64,000 nucleotides of DNA from Tillus elongatus (Eukaryota > Arthropoda > Insecta > Coleoptera > Cleridae). Below, piece by piece: positions 23,736 to 35,144 of the stretch. The stretch spans positions 160,955,292 through 161,019,291 of the forward strand of contig OZ023266.1 in NCBI GenBank assembly GCA_964006375.1, read 5' to 3'. A program made the translations under genes and the position numbers. Numbering within the stretch: position 1 is the first letter of the stretch; every line of letters starts with the position of its first letter. The notes under the pieces were generated by a model. The model did not search any database, was not told the origin of the DNA, and saw nothing but the letters and a program-made list of their open reading frames with translations.

Positions 23736-24050
23736 CTGTATCCAACCGATAACTCAAAAAATACTTCACCAATCGAAACCAAATTTGGAAATTCCCTTCA
23801 TTTTGTTGATAGCTTGGATGAGTTCGTTAGACAGTTTTGAGACTCACATACTTTCAGAAAAATGTGAAAAACTGTTTGAAAACGCAATATCTTTTAAATC
23901 ACTAAAAGTGTGAAACTAATACTTTACACGCATGTAGATATCATGTAAGTGGTCCTCTCTACCAAATTTGAAATTAATCGGTTCAGTAAATTTTGAGTTA
24001 TAGCCAAATAGAAAATAAATAATTTACCATTTACCCTAAAATTACCTTTC
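23541..24050 (+). repeat. Module D variant with microsatellite
   Basis: Head gaaaattcactaatagagag, then gcgaattagggcccctag and a microsatellite, then ccgataactcaaaaa. The body after 23760 diverges from other D copies. Confidence 0.65.
23647..23729. repeat. (AT)n microsatellite 5
   Basis: An 83-bp TA tract ending in gtatgtctgtatcc. Confidence 0.95.
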
Positions 24051-24051
24051 A

Positions 24052-24240
24052 ATGGATGCCTATAATGTTAGACAAGGTCAGACAGATGTATCAGGGTTAC
24101 GCTGCTATTGCAAACAAATGCTCCAAATTAAACTTCAAACGAACAGGTTAGAAAATTATGTCACAATAAACAATCAGCGGGGTTGCCATTTGCCAAAACT
24201 GTCATCTGAAGATATCAGGAAAATATATAATAATGAATAA
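24052..24240 (+). other. Small ORF of unknown significance
   Basis: A 62-residue ORF (MDAYNVRQGQTDVSG at the start, ending LSSEDIRKIYNNE). It has ordinary amino-acid composition, unlike the repeat-derived ORFs around it, and its end looks like a natural protein C-terminus. I recognise no family. It may be a decayed exon or chance. Confidence 0.25.
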
Positions 24241-24712
24241 AAATTTTAATGAAACTTATTCAATTTGTTTAAAGGCAATCTAGAACAACGTTTTATTATG
24301 TATAAATATTAAGCTTCCCATTCTTCAAGGTACTTAGAACCCATCGCCCTCTCCTAGTTAAATCTGACAACGCTATTTAGCTATTTGTCATTGTCATTTG
24401 TTATTTGCAAACTGACAGTAGGAGGGAAGTCGAAGTCGAGGTTATCTTCTTCTTCTTCTTTGTTTACAGACGTCATAAACAAATAATAAGACTTGGCTAA
24501 TACCTTAGCATCTTGGAATAAGGTACTTATTGTTTACTTTTGGATTTTAGTGAATTTTCATTATTATTTACTCTTCATTCGTATATGGAAAATTTGAGGT
24601 AAATGAAACTACATAATATCATGCAGTAGTTTAAATTATACCAATAAACAGATGTGTAAATTACTAAAATTTTAATTTCAAAGTTTTGTATTGCTTACAT
24701 TTATTTATTTCA
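24241..24712. other. Unassigned
   Basis: AT-rich, no recognised feature. A short cttcttcttcttct run is at about 24448-24461. Confidence 0.4.
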
Positions 24713-25095
24713 TTTTGAAAAAGTATGGATACAGCAATAGTAAATAAATGTTAAAAAGGATTTCGGTGCAGCAAGTGCGTTATGGTATCGAATGTTCGTA
24801 AAAATATTCCAGATGGTGATAAATCAATTTCCCATTAAACTAGAATCTTCAGTTTTGATACATACTAAAACCTATATAAAAGCAGCGTGGGTACTAAATA
24901 TAAAAAATAACACAATGAGCTTCACAAGCAACGATAAATTTGTTTTAAAAAACCATTTTTGTTATTTTGTTTGCAGAAACTGTTTCGGTAGAGTGGACTA
25001 AAACGGATCATCCAAGCGACTAATAAGGAAAAATACCTGCCACGCTTATAATTTGGCAGGTACATTAGTTTTGTAAACAAAAATTAAATTTTCGG
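24713..25095 (+). repeat. Direct repeat, copy 1 (module M-derived)
   Basis: Paired with 25640-26010. Both contain a gcagcaagtgcgtta or gcagcaaacacatta end, then ttcccattaaactagaatc or ttcctattaagctagaatc, gcttc and aatacctgccac/aatacctgccat followed by tttggcaggtaca. The ends are related to module M but the interior is distinct. Confidence 0.7.
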
Positions 25096-25505
25096 TAAAT
25101 TTGCAGATTAGCACACGACGGCTTTTCAGAAAAAACATCAGAAATATGCTTAAATTTTCTTCTGGATGTACAAACCACAAGAAATATTTCTTGCAAACAG
25201 CCCCCAAAAAGTTACGGGACCAGGAGTGGTGGGCGGAGAAGAAGATAAAAAGTAAATGTGAGCGAAACGTGCAAAAAAAACAGCTTCGTTGGACCTCTAT
25301 AAGCTTCCTTTATCCGATTTTACAGCTATACCTCCTTAAAATCATGTTTATTTCGCCCAGAACCCCTATATTTACCGTAGGTCCCGTAACTTTCTTGCGG
25401 GTTATTCCCACGAAACTTTTCTTGTTTACATTGTTCTTGTTTCTGCATTGAGGGTGGTTGTATGCATGCAGAAGGGGAAGGGGAACCTCTGCGACAAAGC
25501 AGCGA
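25096..25505 (+). repeat. Foldback (FB) element, diverged left half
   Basis: Begins aaatttgcagattagcac. It then has ctggatgtacaaaccacaag, agttacgggaccaggagtg and ggtggttgtatgcatgc, the left-arm order of FB elements. No right arm follows. Confidence 0.65.
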
Positions 25506-25639
25506 ACCAAGATTTTCAATTTATGTTTAAATTGTTACGCCATTTCATTTGTTTAAAATATTTTTCCAAATATGAAATTTAGGTTTCCTTGTTTGTCAGT
25601 CTTACATAGAGAGCTACAATATTTCATCATTTTCAAAAA

Positions 25640-26010
25640 GTGTGGATACAGTAACGGTAAATAAGTGTTGAAAAAGGTCTGGGTGCAGCAAACACATTAT
25701 GGTAGAGAGTTTTTGTAAAAATATTTGAAATCCGATAACTCAATTTCCTATTAAGCTAGAATCTTCAATCTTGAACCATAGTAACACCTATGTAAACGCA
25801 GCCTGGGTACTAAATTAAAGAAAAATAACATAATGAGCTTCTCGGATAACTACAAGTTGGTTTTAAAAAATATTTTTTGTTGTTTTATTTGCAAAAACAA
25901 GTACGATTGGGTTGACTAGAACAAAACCATCCAAGCAATTAAAAGGAAAAATACCTGCCATATTTATGGTTTGGCAGGTACATTCCCTTTGTAAATAATT
26001 AATTTTTTTC
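25640..26010 (+). repeat. Direct repeat, copy 2 (module M-derived)
   Basis: Matches 24713-25095 along its length with scattered substitutions; both end shortly after ggcaggtacat. Confidence 0.7.
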
Positions 26011-26079
26011 TAGACAACTTTTGTGACTGTAATGAAATTTGTAACACATTTTTTTTAAGAGACTTGCAGTACTTACATA

Positions 26080-26280
26080 TATCTCTACCAAACTATAATT
26101 TTCTGGGTCCATAGAGAATAGAAACTTATTTAAATAATCGCTAACTGGGACCTCTAAAACCGCTCTCCCAGGTCTATTTAAATTTAAAGAATTAGTTTTA
26201 ATAATATACCGTACTAATAGTGTACAATTCTTAAAAAAATTCACTACTATAATGCACTTGCTGCGTCCCGGACATTTTTT
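26080..26280 (-). repeat. Repeat tail ending in module M terminus
   Basis: Similar to 2560-2730 and intact at the end (atgcacttgctgcgtcccgg). Confidence 0.6.
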
Positions 26281-26894
26281 CTGTAGTTAATTAATTGTAT
26301 TGGAAAGTCAATTTTGTATGGAAAAAAAAATAAATGTATATTATTATTTATGTAGCAGATATCGATGGTAAATGTGTCCAATTTTTCCAAACATCTTGTA
26401 TAATAAATTAGGTATTATATTAATTAAAACCACAACTTTTACTAGATAATTACAAAGCATTGTGTAAGTTAACTGAAAGTTACTGTTAATTACTAAAACA
26501 AAGCCAAGTAAACAGAATTACCTTAATTAAATTTCACTTATGTCACTTCTAACTGGCTGCAGGTACACTTTGAAGAGTTTTGAAAGACTTCAACGTTTGA
26601 ACAAGAATCATTTAGTTGTAAAACCGAACGATCTTTAAATTACCTGTTAATGTTGGCTAGACACAAGACTTAAAAACACTTTCTTTCACACAGCTAACAT
26701 AAAGAAACAATGCACCAGCACAGAGTCATTTTCAGAACAGAAGGTGCCTTAAGAAGATATTAAATATGCTTACGAAGGATTGTGACGACCGTCGTAGGAA
26801 GATGAGAAATATTCAATTACAATATGCAGGTTGTGTAAGAACTCATATTGAAATCACAGCATAAAATCTGCTTTGTAAATAGTAGGTATAAGTA
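26281..26894. other. Unassigned AT-rich spacer
   Basis: No ORF, RNA or repeat recognised. Confidence 0.4.
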
Positions 26895-27625
26895 TAAAAG
26901 TCTGGATGCAGCGAGTGCGTTATGGTAGATCATTTTCGTAAAACTGGTTTAATGGCAAATATGTCTTGTTTTGAAAAGCAGAACATTTAGTTAGCAGTAT
27001 AACCTACATAGTACTAACAATGTACCATATTTAATTTAAATAGCTTTGTTGTTTAAAAAAAGTACAAACATTTTCCGAAAATAAACTTTAAAAGTTCCAG
27101 AAAGAACTGGTCCGATTTTCCTGGCCAATGAACTCTTCAAGCTATTTACACACCTGCCAAGATATAATTATTTACGAACAGCAACCAGAATTTGAAAAAA
27201 AATGTTTATGAAAATCTGCAAAAATTTCTTTTACAAAAATTCACCATTTTTTGTTTACAGAAATTGCCTTCAGTAATGTTACACTAAATTATATTTTTCA
27301 CAGTAACTTACTAAACATTTATTATTAATTACTAGCATATCACAAAAATCTTACAAAAAATGATTTCTACGGGAACACTAAAAACATTTCTGCGAAAACT
27401 TTTCAAATTCAGCCACTATTTGAGAGTGCCCGTATACGGTAGCTCGATTTTTTCGACGAATAATTCAAACAAAAAGCTCTCTGAATGCGTCATTTCCATG
27501 GGGCTCCGCCACCTATTGGTAAAAACGTCTATCACAATTTGTGATATGTGCCAAAAACGTGAAAAGTTGCAAAACAATTGAAATAACTCAAAAACGATGG
27601 ACGATATCAATTTTTTCCTTATAAA
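26895..27625. repeat. Module M left end and an AT-rich repeat related to 47340-48000
   Basis: gtctggatgcagcgagtgcg at about 26899 is a module M end. From about 27110 the order gaactggtccgattt, ctgccaagatataattat, ttcaccatttttt and cacaaaaatcttacaaaaaa parallels 47630-47945. Confidence 0.6.
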
Positions 27626-27828
27626 CATGCATTATAATTCAATGAAAAATGCAAAAATGCAATAAGGGGTGTTCTCTTAAAAAAAGGAAATGTATATCAC
27701 CAACAACTTATGGGCCACCTGTGATTATCAAAATAAGTTTATAAGATGCAGCTCGAGACACCCTATAATTAACGTATATAATTTTTTCTCATATCTTGTA
27801 TAATAACGGATATATTGATCTTATCATA
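27626..27828 (+). repeat. Module E copy
   Basis: aatgcaaaaatgcaataagg, then acttatgggccacctgtg, gacaccctataattaac and ataataacggatatattga. This is the order seen in other module E copies. Confidence 0.7.
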
Positions 27829-27829
27829 T

Positions 27830-28079
27830 AGGATGTCGTTTTGAGAAATGGTGTTGTTTTGAAGAAGGTCAATGAAATGGGTGGAGTTTTTGACATAGGA
27901 TGTAGCATTTTCTACTAATGGTTGGAGAGTTTTGGCTAGATGTTTTGCAAGTTTTTGTGTGGGTGAACGGTGGGCACTTACGATAAGGCGAAGGGGAATA
28001 TCAGGCTTATGGATTTTCGGGAGACCATATTTTCTAGGGAGGCGAGATGATTTTTCGCGGGGGATTAGTTCTTTTTTGA
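27830..28079 (-). pseudogene. Penelope-like RT fragment, inverted copy
   Basis: Minus-strand piece of the same Penelope-like element that runs forward from 28080. It reads KYGLPKIHKPDIPLR, then HRSPTQKLAKHLAKTLQPLV and VKNSTHFIDLLQNNTIS, the N-terminal part of the reverse transcriptase domain. It extends slightly further upstream of the shared region than the forward copy. The two form a head-to-head inverted repeat with arms about 27838-28020 and 28083-28270. Such partial inverted 5' copies are known in Penelope-like elements. Confidence 0.8.
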
Positions 28080-29791
28080 GGTCAGAAAATCCATAAGCCT
28101 GATATTCCCCTTCGCCCTATCGTATGTGCCCACCGTTCACCCATACAAAAACTTGCAAAACATCTAGCCAAAACTCTCCAACCATTAGTAGAAAACGCTA
28201 CATCCTATGTCAAAAACTCCACCCATTTCATTGACCTTCTTCAAAACAACACCATTTCTCAAAACGACATCATAGTTAGCTTTGATATAGTTTCCTTATT
28301 CACCAATATACGTCTATCTGAAACCCTTGACATTCTCAAAAATAAACACAAAATTTCCCACGATACCTTAGACCTTGTAGACTGCACATCTAACACTTAT
28401 TTCCTTTTTCAAAACAAATTTTACAAACAAGTTCGAGGTGCTCCAATGGGTTCACCCCTCTCTCCTGCATTGGCCAACATTTTCATGGAAAACTTCGAGA
28501 CACAAGCCCTCAATTCATCCCAACTTAAACCAACGTGTTGGTTAAGATACGTTGACGACATTTTCGCTGTCTGGCCACACGGCAAAGAATCTCTAGACGA
28601 ATTCCTTTCTTACCTAAATAACATCAACCCCCAAATCCAGTTCACCATGGAAATGGAAAATAATTTTTCTTTGCCTTTCTTAGATGTACGCATCACTAAA
28701 AACCCAGTCAGAGGATTTCCTTACACTGTCTACCGAAAACCAATCCACACTAATCGTTATCTTAACGCCCAATCTCACCATCACCCATCGCAACTAAATT
28801 CCGTGGTTCGAACATTAGTAACACGATCCCTTAGACTAACGGACAACAACAACAAACAGACAGAATTAAACTTTTTAAGACAGACATTGCTAGAAAACGG
28901 ATACGACAACAATCACATACTACGAAACATTAGAAACGCACAATAACAAACCACTACACCACAACAAGAACAAACAGCGTTCACACAACAACACACAGCG
29001 TTTTTTTACCATACATTAAAGGTGTCACCGACAAAATCAGCCGAATTTTCAGAACCCGTATTATCAAAACCGTATTCACAACAGACCAAAAACTGTCAAA
29101 TCTTATAAAAACTCCCAAGGATACGATTCCAAACGAATTCCACGGAGTTTACGAAATTCCTTGTTCCGACTGTTCCCGAACTTACGTAGGACAAACAAAC
29201 AGACGCATCCACAATAGAATATACGAACACACCCTCGCAGTTAGAATATCCGACCCCTCATCGGCACTGGCCATGCATCATATTCACACAGGGCACAAAA
29301 TAGACTTCAATAATGCCAAAACAATAGCACCTGTTTACAATTTCAAAACGAGAATTATCCGCGAAGCAATCGAGATTGAAAAACGTCCCGATTGTTTAAA
29401 TAAGAGAGATGATGGTCTTCGCCTTCCGACTACTTGGAAACATATTATATCTTCTTTACAAACACACAAAAAGGAAATAAATTCCACAGACAATTTTATT
29501 GCCTCAACAAATGCCGGTGACCCTCTTAATCGTCCTCTAAATACCGTGACCAAAGCCCCCCACTTAATTGACGGTGACCTCACTACTATCACTGATGACG
29601 AAACAGGTAGACGGAACGACATTTATAAGACAAGACTTGCAACGAACTGCCAGATCTCTCTGATGCCTAGGGTTGAACACACTGAGACCTCACAGACGAT
29701 CTCCGGCGAGATTTGGGGAGTAGGCAGATTGAGGCCCCGTAGTCGAGCTACAACAACCCAACCTACCTTTATCCACCGCTCTAAAGAGTAG
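28080..29791 (+). pseudogene. Penelope-like element polyprotein: RT plus GIY-YIG endonuclease
   Basis: Penelope-like retroelement protein that reverse-transcribes the element and nicks DNA. The RT part is open from 28080 to 28946: KIHKPDIPLRPIV, SFDIVSLFTNIRL (first catalytic D), RGAPMGSPLSPALANIFME and CWLRYVDDIFAVWPHG (YVDD active site), then NNFSLPFLDVRITK. The start is lost at the inverted-repeat junction; an in-frame stop at 28077 precedes it. A frameshift between 28946 and about 29006 separates the GIY-YIG part. That part continues in another frame with GVYEIPCSDCSRTYVGQTNR (GIY-like and YIG-like motifs with the Penelope cysteine pair). It ends with LNRPL-type C-terminal sequence and a stop at 29789-29791. 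The one obvious frameshift and the missing N-terminus make it inactive. Confidence 0.85.
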
Positions 29792-29975
29792 GCAGATTGA
29801 GGCCTTAGAGTGTCCTTACATATTTCCTTTACCCACCTTTTTCCACCACTCTAAGGAGTAGGCAGATTGAGGCCTTAGAGTGTCCTTACATATTTTCTTT
29901 ACCCACCTTTGTCCACCACTCTAAGGAGTAGGCAGATTGAGGCCTTAGAGTGTCCTTACATATTTCCTTTACCTC
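29718..29975 (+). repeat. 70-bp tandem repeats in the Penelope-like 3' region
   Basis: Repeats starting at 29718, 29786, 29856 and 29926, each opening with gagtaggcagattgaggcc. The first is diverged, the next two are nearly identical and the last is partial. They overlap the end of the coding region. Confidence 0.9.
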
Positions 29976-30012
29976 TTGAAAATGGCTCCAAAACAGGAGC
30001 CAAAACGTCGAG
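29973..30012 (+). ncRNA. Hammerhead-ribozyme-like motif, degenerate
   Basis: The sequence has a 6-bp stem (ggctcc at 29984-29989, ggagcc at 29996-30001) followed by aaaacgtc. Penelope-like elements carry hammerhead ribozymes with a CUGANGA core, a short stem II, GAAA and a minimal stem III before the cleavage site, typically GAAACGUC. Here stem II and ACGTC fit. The CUGANGA box appears as cttgaaaa and the first G of GAAA is A, so catalysis is probably lost. The position, downstream of the GIY-YIG region, fits the element's pLTR. Confidence 0.55.
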
Positions 30013-30056
30013 TTTCCATAAATTCTGGACGCGGTTTAACCCGAGAACCAAGCATG

Positions 30057-31060
<1,004 letters not shown>

Positions 31061-31142
31061 GTGCCACTCCATAATGACGAACGAGAAAAGGAATACAACA
31101 TCATAATACAAATAGCACAAAGAAATGGATACAACAAGAAAA
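31061..31142 (+). repeat. Inverted partial copy of the second Penelope-like element
   Basis: The words gtgccactccataatgacg, gagaaaaggaatacaac and agaaatggatacaacaag repeat, in opposite orientation, 30950-31026. Together they form an ~80-bp-arm hairpin with a loop of about 35 bp. Confidence 0.85.
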
Positions 31143-31355
31143 CATTTTAAGTTTATTTTCGGAAAATTTTTATACATTTTCAAACAATAAAGTCATTTTG
31201 ATGAAATATGGCACATTGTTTCTACTATATAAGTTATGCTGGTAACCAAATTTCATGCCTGCTTTCTTTAAAAAAAGACATCGTGGACATATGTTATTAA
31301 AAACATTTGTCTGAAAATTCACTACCATAACGCACTTGCTGCGTCCAGACTTTTA
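31143..31355 (-). repeat. Module M right half
   Basis: Body words (gaaatatggcacattgtttc, gcctgctttctttaaaaaa) lead to the intact end accataacgcacttgctgcg followed by tccagactttt. It begins abruptly at the Penelope hairpin. Confidence 0.75.
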
Positions 31356-31442
31356 AATATGATCTTTATTTTTGCTTACAACTAGGGGCAGGGGACACTA
31401 TGAATGTGTCGAATTTCAAACACTCTGTTCATTTTAAATTTA

Positions 31443-31802
31443 AGAACCTCGGTGGTTCAGGGGTAAGAACGTGTGCCTCTGAACCGAAGGGTACTGGGTT
31501 CGATGCCAGGGTCCTCCTTTCACTTTTTCAGTACAAACTGTAAAATTAACATCAACCGAGGTTCTGGCATTGCATTTGAGCAAGTTGAATGTCTGCACGT
31601 TCCGCCCTTCAGAGGGGTCGTAAAACCGTCGGTCCTGTGTCCATGCGATGTTGGGCACGTTAAAGATCCCTACCCTCCTTACAGAAAGGCAGGGGTTCGA
31701 CAAAATTTCCAGGATAGTGAGGTGAAACTGCTCCCTGGCGTCGGTGATTGGCCATAGTCGCAGAAATAGGCCGACGTTAAAGAAATAAAACACACACACA
31801 CA
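31443..31802 (+). mobile_element. SINE with tRNA-Gly-like head
   Basis: A short retroposon transcribed by RNA polymerase III. The head (31446-31515) resembles tRNA-Gly: ggtggttcaggggtaagaac covers the A box and ggttcgatgcc at 31497-31507 is a perfect B box. A ~230-bp body follows (gaatgtctgcacgttccgcc, gatgttgggcacgttaaag, ggtgattggccatagtcg). The 3' end is the simple tail aataaaacacacacacac. It needs a partner LINE for movement. Headless copies occur at 5888-6130 and 10740-11090. Confidence 0.8.
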
Positions 31803-32297
31803 TTGTAAATTTACGTAGTCAATGTCTCAATCTATAAACTAATAATTGACCTGGGGGAACGATTTTTAGTTGGCAGTGTCAGGTATATCCGGAAGGTCCA
31901 CTTTCATTAGATCGGGTCTGTCTGTAGCTGTAGGAAATACCTGTACTTCTGTCTCTCATGCTCTCCGCCCTTTGTAATCCAGCCTGTATTGTATGACAGT
32001 TTTACTAATTCGTGTTGGGGTGAGGGATTCTGTTTCACTGTAGCCGTATGTAGAAAAACCTGATGCTGAGAAAATCAGACGACCCAAAAGCATTAATACA
32101 AATATCTAACTGGCAGGTAAATTTTAAATTTCCCAGGTTATACATTAATTAACTATTCTATGTGAGAAATTTAATAATAAACGGTATACCTAGATGCCGT
32201 AAAGGATCATGTATACATCTTGTTTTTGTTCGACGTGTTTATGCTTGCGGAAACAAACAAATATTATTACATGTAGTTTAAAAACAACTCTAAAGAA
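31803..32297. other. Unassigned
   Basis: No recognised gene or repeat. Confidence 0.4.
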
Positions 32298-32607
32298 AGT
32301 CTGGACGCAGCAAGTGCGTTATAGTAGTGAATTTTCATAGAAATATTTTTAATAGAAATATGTGTTTATTTAAGAAAGCAGGCTTCCAATTTGGTTACCA
32401 GTATAACCTGTATAGTAGAAACAATATGCCATGTTTCATCAAAATAACTTTATTCTTTGAAAATGTACAAAAATTTCCGAAAGTAAAATTAAAGTGTTCC
32501 CGAAAAAACTAGTTTCTTTGTCAACCTTATAGGTTAATGGCAAATTGGGCTATTCAAATTTGAAGCATTTAATGAAAATTCGCTACCATAACGCACCTGC
32601 TGCGTCT
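32298..32607 (+). mobile_element. Module M element, complete
   Basis: A 310-bp element with ~38-bp terminal inverted repeats: agtctggacgcagcaagtgc at the left and cgcacctgctgcgtc at the right. The interior (ataacctgtatagtagaaac, atgtttcatcaaaataac, gtcaaccttataggttaat) is non-coding. I see no unambiguous target-site duplication. Confidence 0.8.
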
Positions 32608-32935
32608 TTTCTTAAAAGCATGCATTATATTTCGATCGCAAATGCAAAAATGCAATAGCATAAGGCGTGTTCGATTAAAAAAAAAGAACATTTGTACCAC
32701 CACCGGCCTATGGGCCAGCCTGTGAATGTAGAAATATTTTTTAAGATGTAGCTCAAGACACCCTATAATTAATGAAGCTAAGACTTCAGGCTTTGTAAAA
32801 TATTCCTCTTGAGACATTTTCTTTCCATAGCTCGTATTAGTTTTAGGTTCTTTGCCTAAATGTTGCCAATTTTGACGTTTTAAATCGCGACTTTGAAGTT
32901 TTGAGGAAAACCCCAATTGATTTGTCTTTAAATGC
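32608..32935. repeat. Module E followed by a module D fragment
   Basis: Module E (tatttcgatcgcaaatgc, gcctatgggccagcctgtg, gacaccctataattaatg) directly follows module M. At about 32780 it passes into reverse-orientation D words (gacttcaggctttgtaaa, cgttttaaatcgcgac). Confidence 0.7.
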
Positions 32936-32999
32936 CTATACGCGCTCTCACACACACACGCGCGCACGCAGGTTGCGTTTTATACACTCTGTTTTTAAG

Positions 33000-33062
33000 G
33001 TATCTCTAAAAAAGAAATCAAGAGGTGTAAGATCTGGTGATCTAGCGGCTCAGGTCAGGTCA
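33000..33062 (-). pseudogene. Short transposase fragment
   Basis: Minus-strand reading AARSPDLTPLDFFF is the third-aspartate motif of a DUF4817/DDE transposase. Only about 60 bp are recognisable. Confidence 0.5.
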
Positions 33063-33171
33063 CCTTTTCAAAAAAACGCTATATGATCTTATCAAAAAGT
33101 TTACGGTTTTCAAGATATTGACAGTTCTATGAAAACAAAAGAAAATTGTCAAATGCTTAAGTATATACCCC

Positions 33172-33200
33172 CCCCCACACACACACACGCGCGCGCGCAG
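33172..33200. repeat. Alternating (CA)n(CG)n tract
   Basis: A C-run followed by alternating purine-pyrimidine cacacacac and gcgcgcgcgc. A weaker similar stretch is at 32948-32972. Such tracts can adopt Z-DNA. Confidence 0.85.
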
Positions 33201-33329
33201 AAAAAACATTTTCCGAATGTCATTTTTGCACATGTTAATAATAGCGGTATCAAATCTATCTGAATTATTGTGTTATTATTTAGAAAATTTGAAGAAAAAA
33301 AATCGGACTTTTCTTCCTCATTTTTTTTT

Positions 33330-34085
33330 ATTTGAAATAAACCTCCGTACTCAAAAAAAATATATTTTATTGATAACAGATGCTCAAATTGACGGCGATT
33401 CTGTGTTATACATACACGACATCGTCTTTGGAACGATCCTCTTAGTCTTCTTAGACTGCATCGTGAAATTTCTTGAGCTGCTGTTCTGATTCTTTGACGT
33501 AGCTGCTCTTGATTTCTTATTGGTTTTTCATAAACGTTATTTTTAAGCATCCCCAATAAAAAAGGTCTAGGGGATTCAGGTGCGGTGAGCTAGCTGGCCC
33601 CAAGGTATGTCCTAAACGGCCAACCCACCTACCCGGGTATGTCTGATTCAACTATTACCTTCATTCTAAGGCACTAACTGCTTTAATTCTAAGGTATAGT
33701 GGGCTGGGCATCCATCATTTTGAAGCTACATTGTCCTCCGAAGTTCTAATGGGGTGTCTTACAGCAGTTCTGGCAAATTATTTTGTAAAAACGCCAAATA
33801 TCTTTGGCCATTTAACGTAGGAGGCAGTTCTACTGGTCCCAAATGTGTTCGGTTAAAATGCCGGCCCAGAGCTTTATCTTAAATTGATGGGACCGATGCT
33901 CTCTGAACTCATGTGGATTTTAAATTTTCAAACTATAAAAGTTGTGAAAGTTCATGTATCCATCAATTTTACATGCTGATTCGTCACTCCATAAAACTTT
34001 ATCGGAGAAATTGAGATCTTGCGTAGTCACGCGGTTCCAAAACTTGGACCCTCTAAATATGGTAAGGGTGGTACCCATACCTTTC
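33330..34085 (-). pseudogene. Decayed DDE transposase of a further family
   Basis: Minus-strand remnant. From N to C: KVLWSDESACKIDGY (first acidic motif), KLWAGILTEHIWDQ, then a badly decayed centre, then SPHLNPLDLFYWG (third motif, D to H at the key position). The C-terminus is MLKNNVYEKPIRNQEQLRQR and RQFEHL. The QQDGA-type second motif is not readable. Short inverted words (cctccgtactcaaaaaaaat at about 33342 and its complement at about 34506-34528) may be remains of the terminal repeats. Confidence 0.65.
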
Positions 34086-34129
34086 TAAAATACTAGGACC
34101 TATCTTGTGACCAGTTAGCAACATTTTTA

Positions 34130-34325
34130 TTTGGGCTGCTTAAAAGATAAAGTTTATGAAAAAGCAATAACAAATCAGGAGGAGCTACGTCAAAAAATCA
34201 GAACAGCAGCTCAAGAAATTTTACGAAGCAGTGTAAGAAGACTAAGATGATCGTTCTTAAGACGATGTCGTTTATGTATAAGACAGAATGGCCGTCAATT
34301 TGAGCATCTGTTATGAATAAAATAA
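34130..34325 (+). pseudogene. Inverted copy of the transposase C-terminus
   Basis: Forward-strand counterpart of the C-terminal part of the preceding pseudogene (VYEKAITNQEELRQKIRTAA, then RQNGRQFEHLL). One stop replaces a residue after RRLR. It faces the minus-strand copy and forms an inverted pair about 570 bp apart. Confidence 0.65.
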
Positions 34326-34559
34326 TTTTTGTAAATGCCACAATCTGTTTATTTTTATTTATTAGCTACCTAATTTCACTTCCAAGTTTACTTTCAATCG
34401 TCGACAGTGAATTACTTTTAGATATATTGATAATGTTTTATGCCCTTTTAAAATCTCCATAAAACAAGGAAGCTTTTGAAATTATGAGTCAGTAAATTTT
34501 ACTAAATTTTTTTTGAGTACGGAGGACGTTTGATTTATGACTCTTGGGACAGCCTGTGG

Positions 34560-35142
34560 TAAATTTTCAGATTAGCTTCCGAACGTTTTTCAAAAAACTG
34601 TTTTCAGAAACCTGCCTAGCCCCCCCCCCCCTGGATGTACAAACCAAAATTTCTTGTTCACACCACAGAAGGAAGATACGGAACCAGGAGTGAATAGGGG
34701 TGCTGCGCGGGGTAAGTAATAAAAAGGAAATATGAGCAGAAAACGGGCTTGAAAACTGTCTTTTTCACATCTTGAAGCCATATCCCCCTTAAACCTTGCT
34801 CACCCCGCACAGCAACCCTGTTCCCCAGGTACCGTAACTTCCTTGGCGGGTATGAACAAGACATTTTTCTTGTGGTTTATACAACGAGGGTGGTTGTATG
34901 CACGCGAAAGGGTAAGGAAAATCCCCACGACGAAGCTAACACCACCCCCCAACCCCACCTTTGTCACATGTTGAACCAGGGTGGGGTGGGGGGTGTCCTG
35001 CTTCGTCGTAGGCATTTGACTTCCCCTCTCGTGTGCATACAACCACCCTCGTTGCATAAACCACAAGCAAAACTTCTTGTTCATACCCCCCAAGGAAGTT
35101 ACGTGAACTGGGACAAATAGGGGGTGCCGTGCGGTGTAGGCA
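34560..35142. repeat. Foldback (FB) element 1, right arm cut
   Basis: A palindromic element. The left arm begins ttttcagattagcttccg and has ctggatgtacaaacc, ggaaccaggagtgaatag, tatgaacaagacattttt and ggtggttgtatgcacgcg. The centre near 34975 is G/C-rich (gggtggggtggggggtg). The right arm repeats these words inverted to about 35142, where the U6atac-bearing repeat begins. Confidence 0.75.
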
Positions 35143-35144
35143 TT

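Noticed and set aside
29718..29975. Regular 70-bp repeats considered as a CRISPR array
   Set aside because: The whole unit is repeated with no unique spacers, and it lies in a eukaryotic Penelope-like element.
31446..31516. Candidate tRNA-Gly gene
   Set aside because: The B box is good, but the acceptor and anticodon stems do not pair properly and it is followed by a SINE body and simple tail.
33172..33200. CA/CG tract considered as a regulatory Z-DNA element
   Set aside because: It is simple-sequence DNA with no gene nearby to regulate; recorded only as a repeat.
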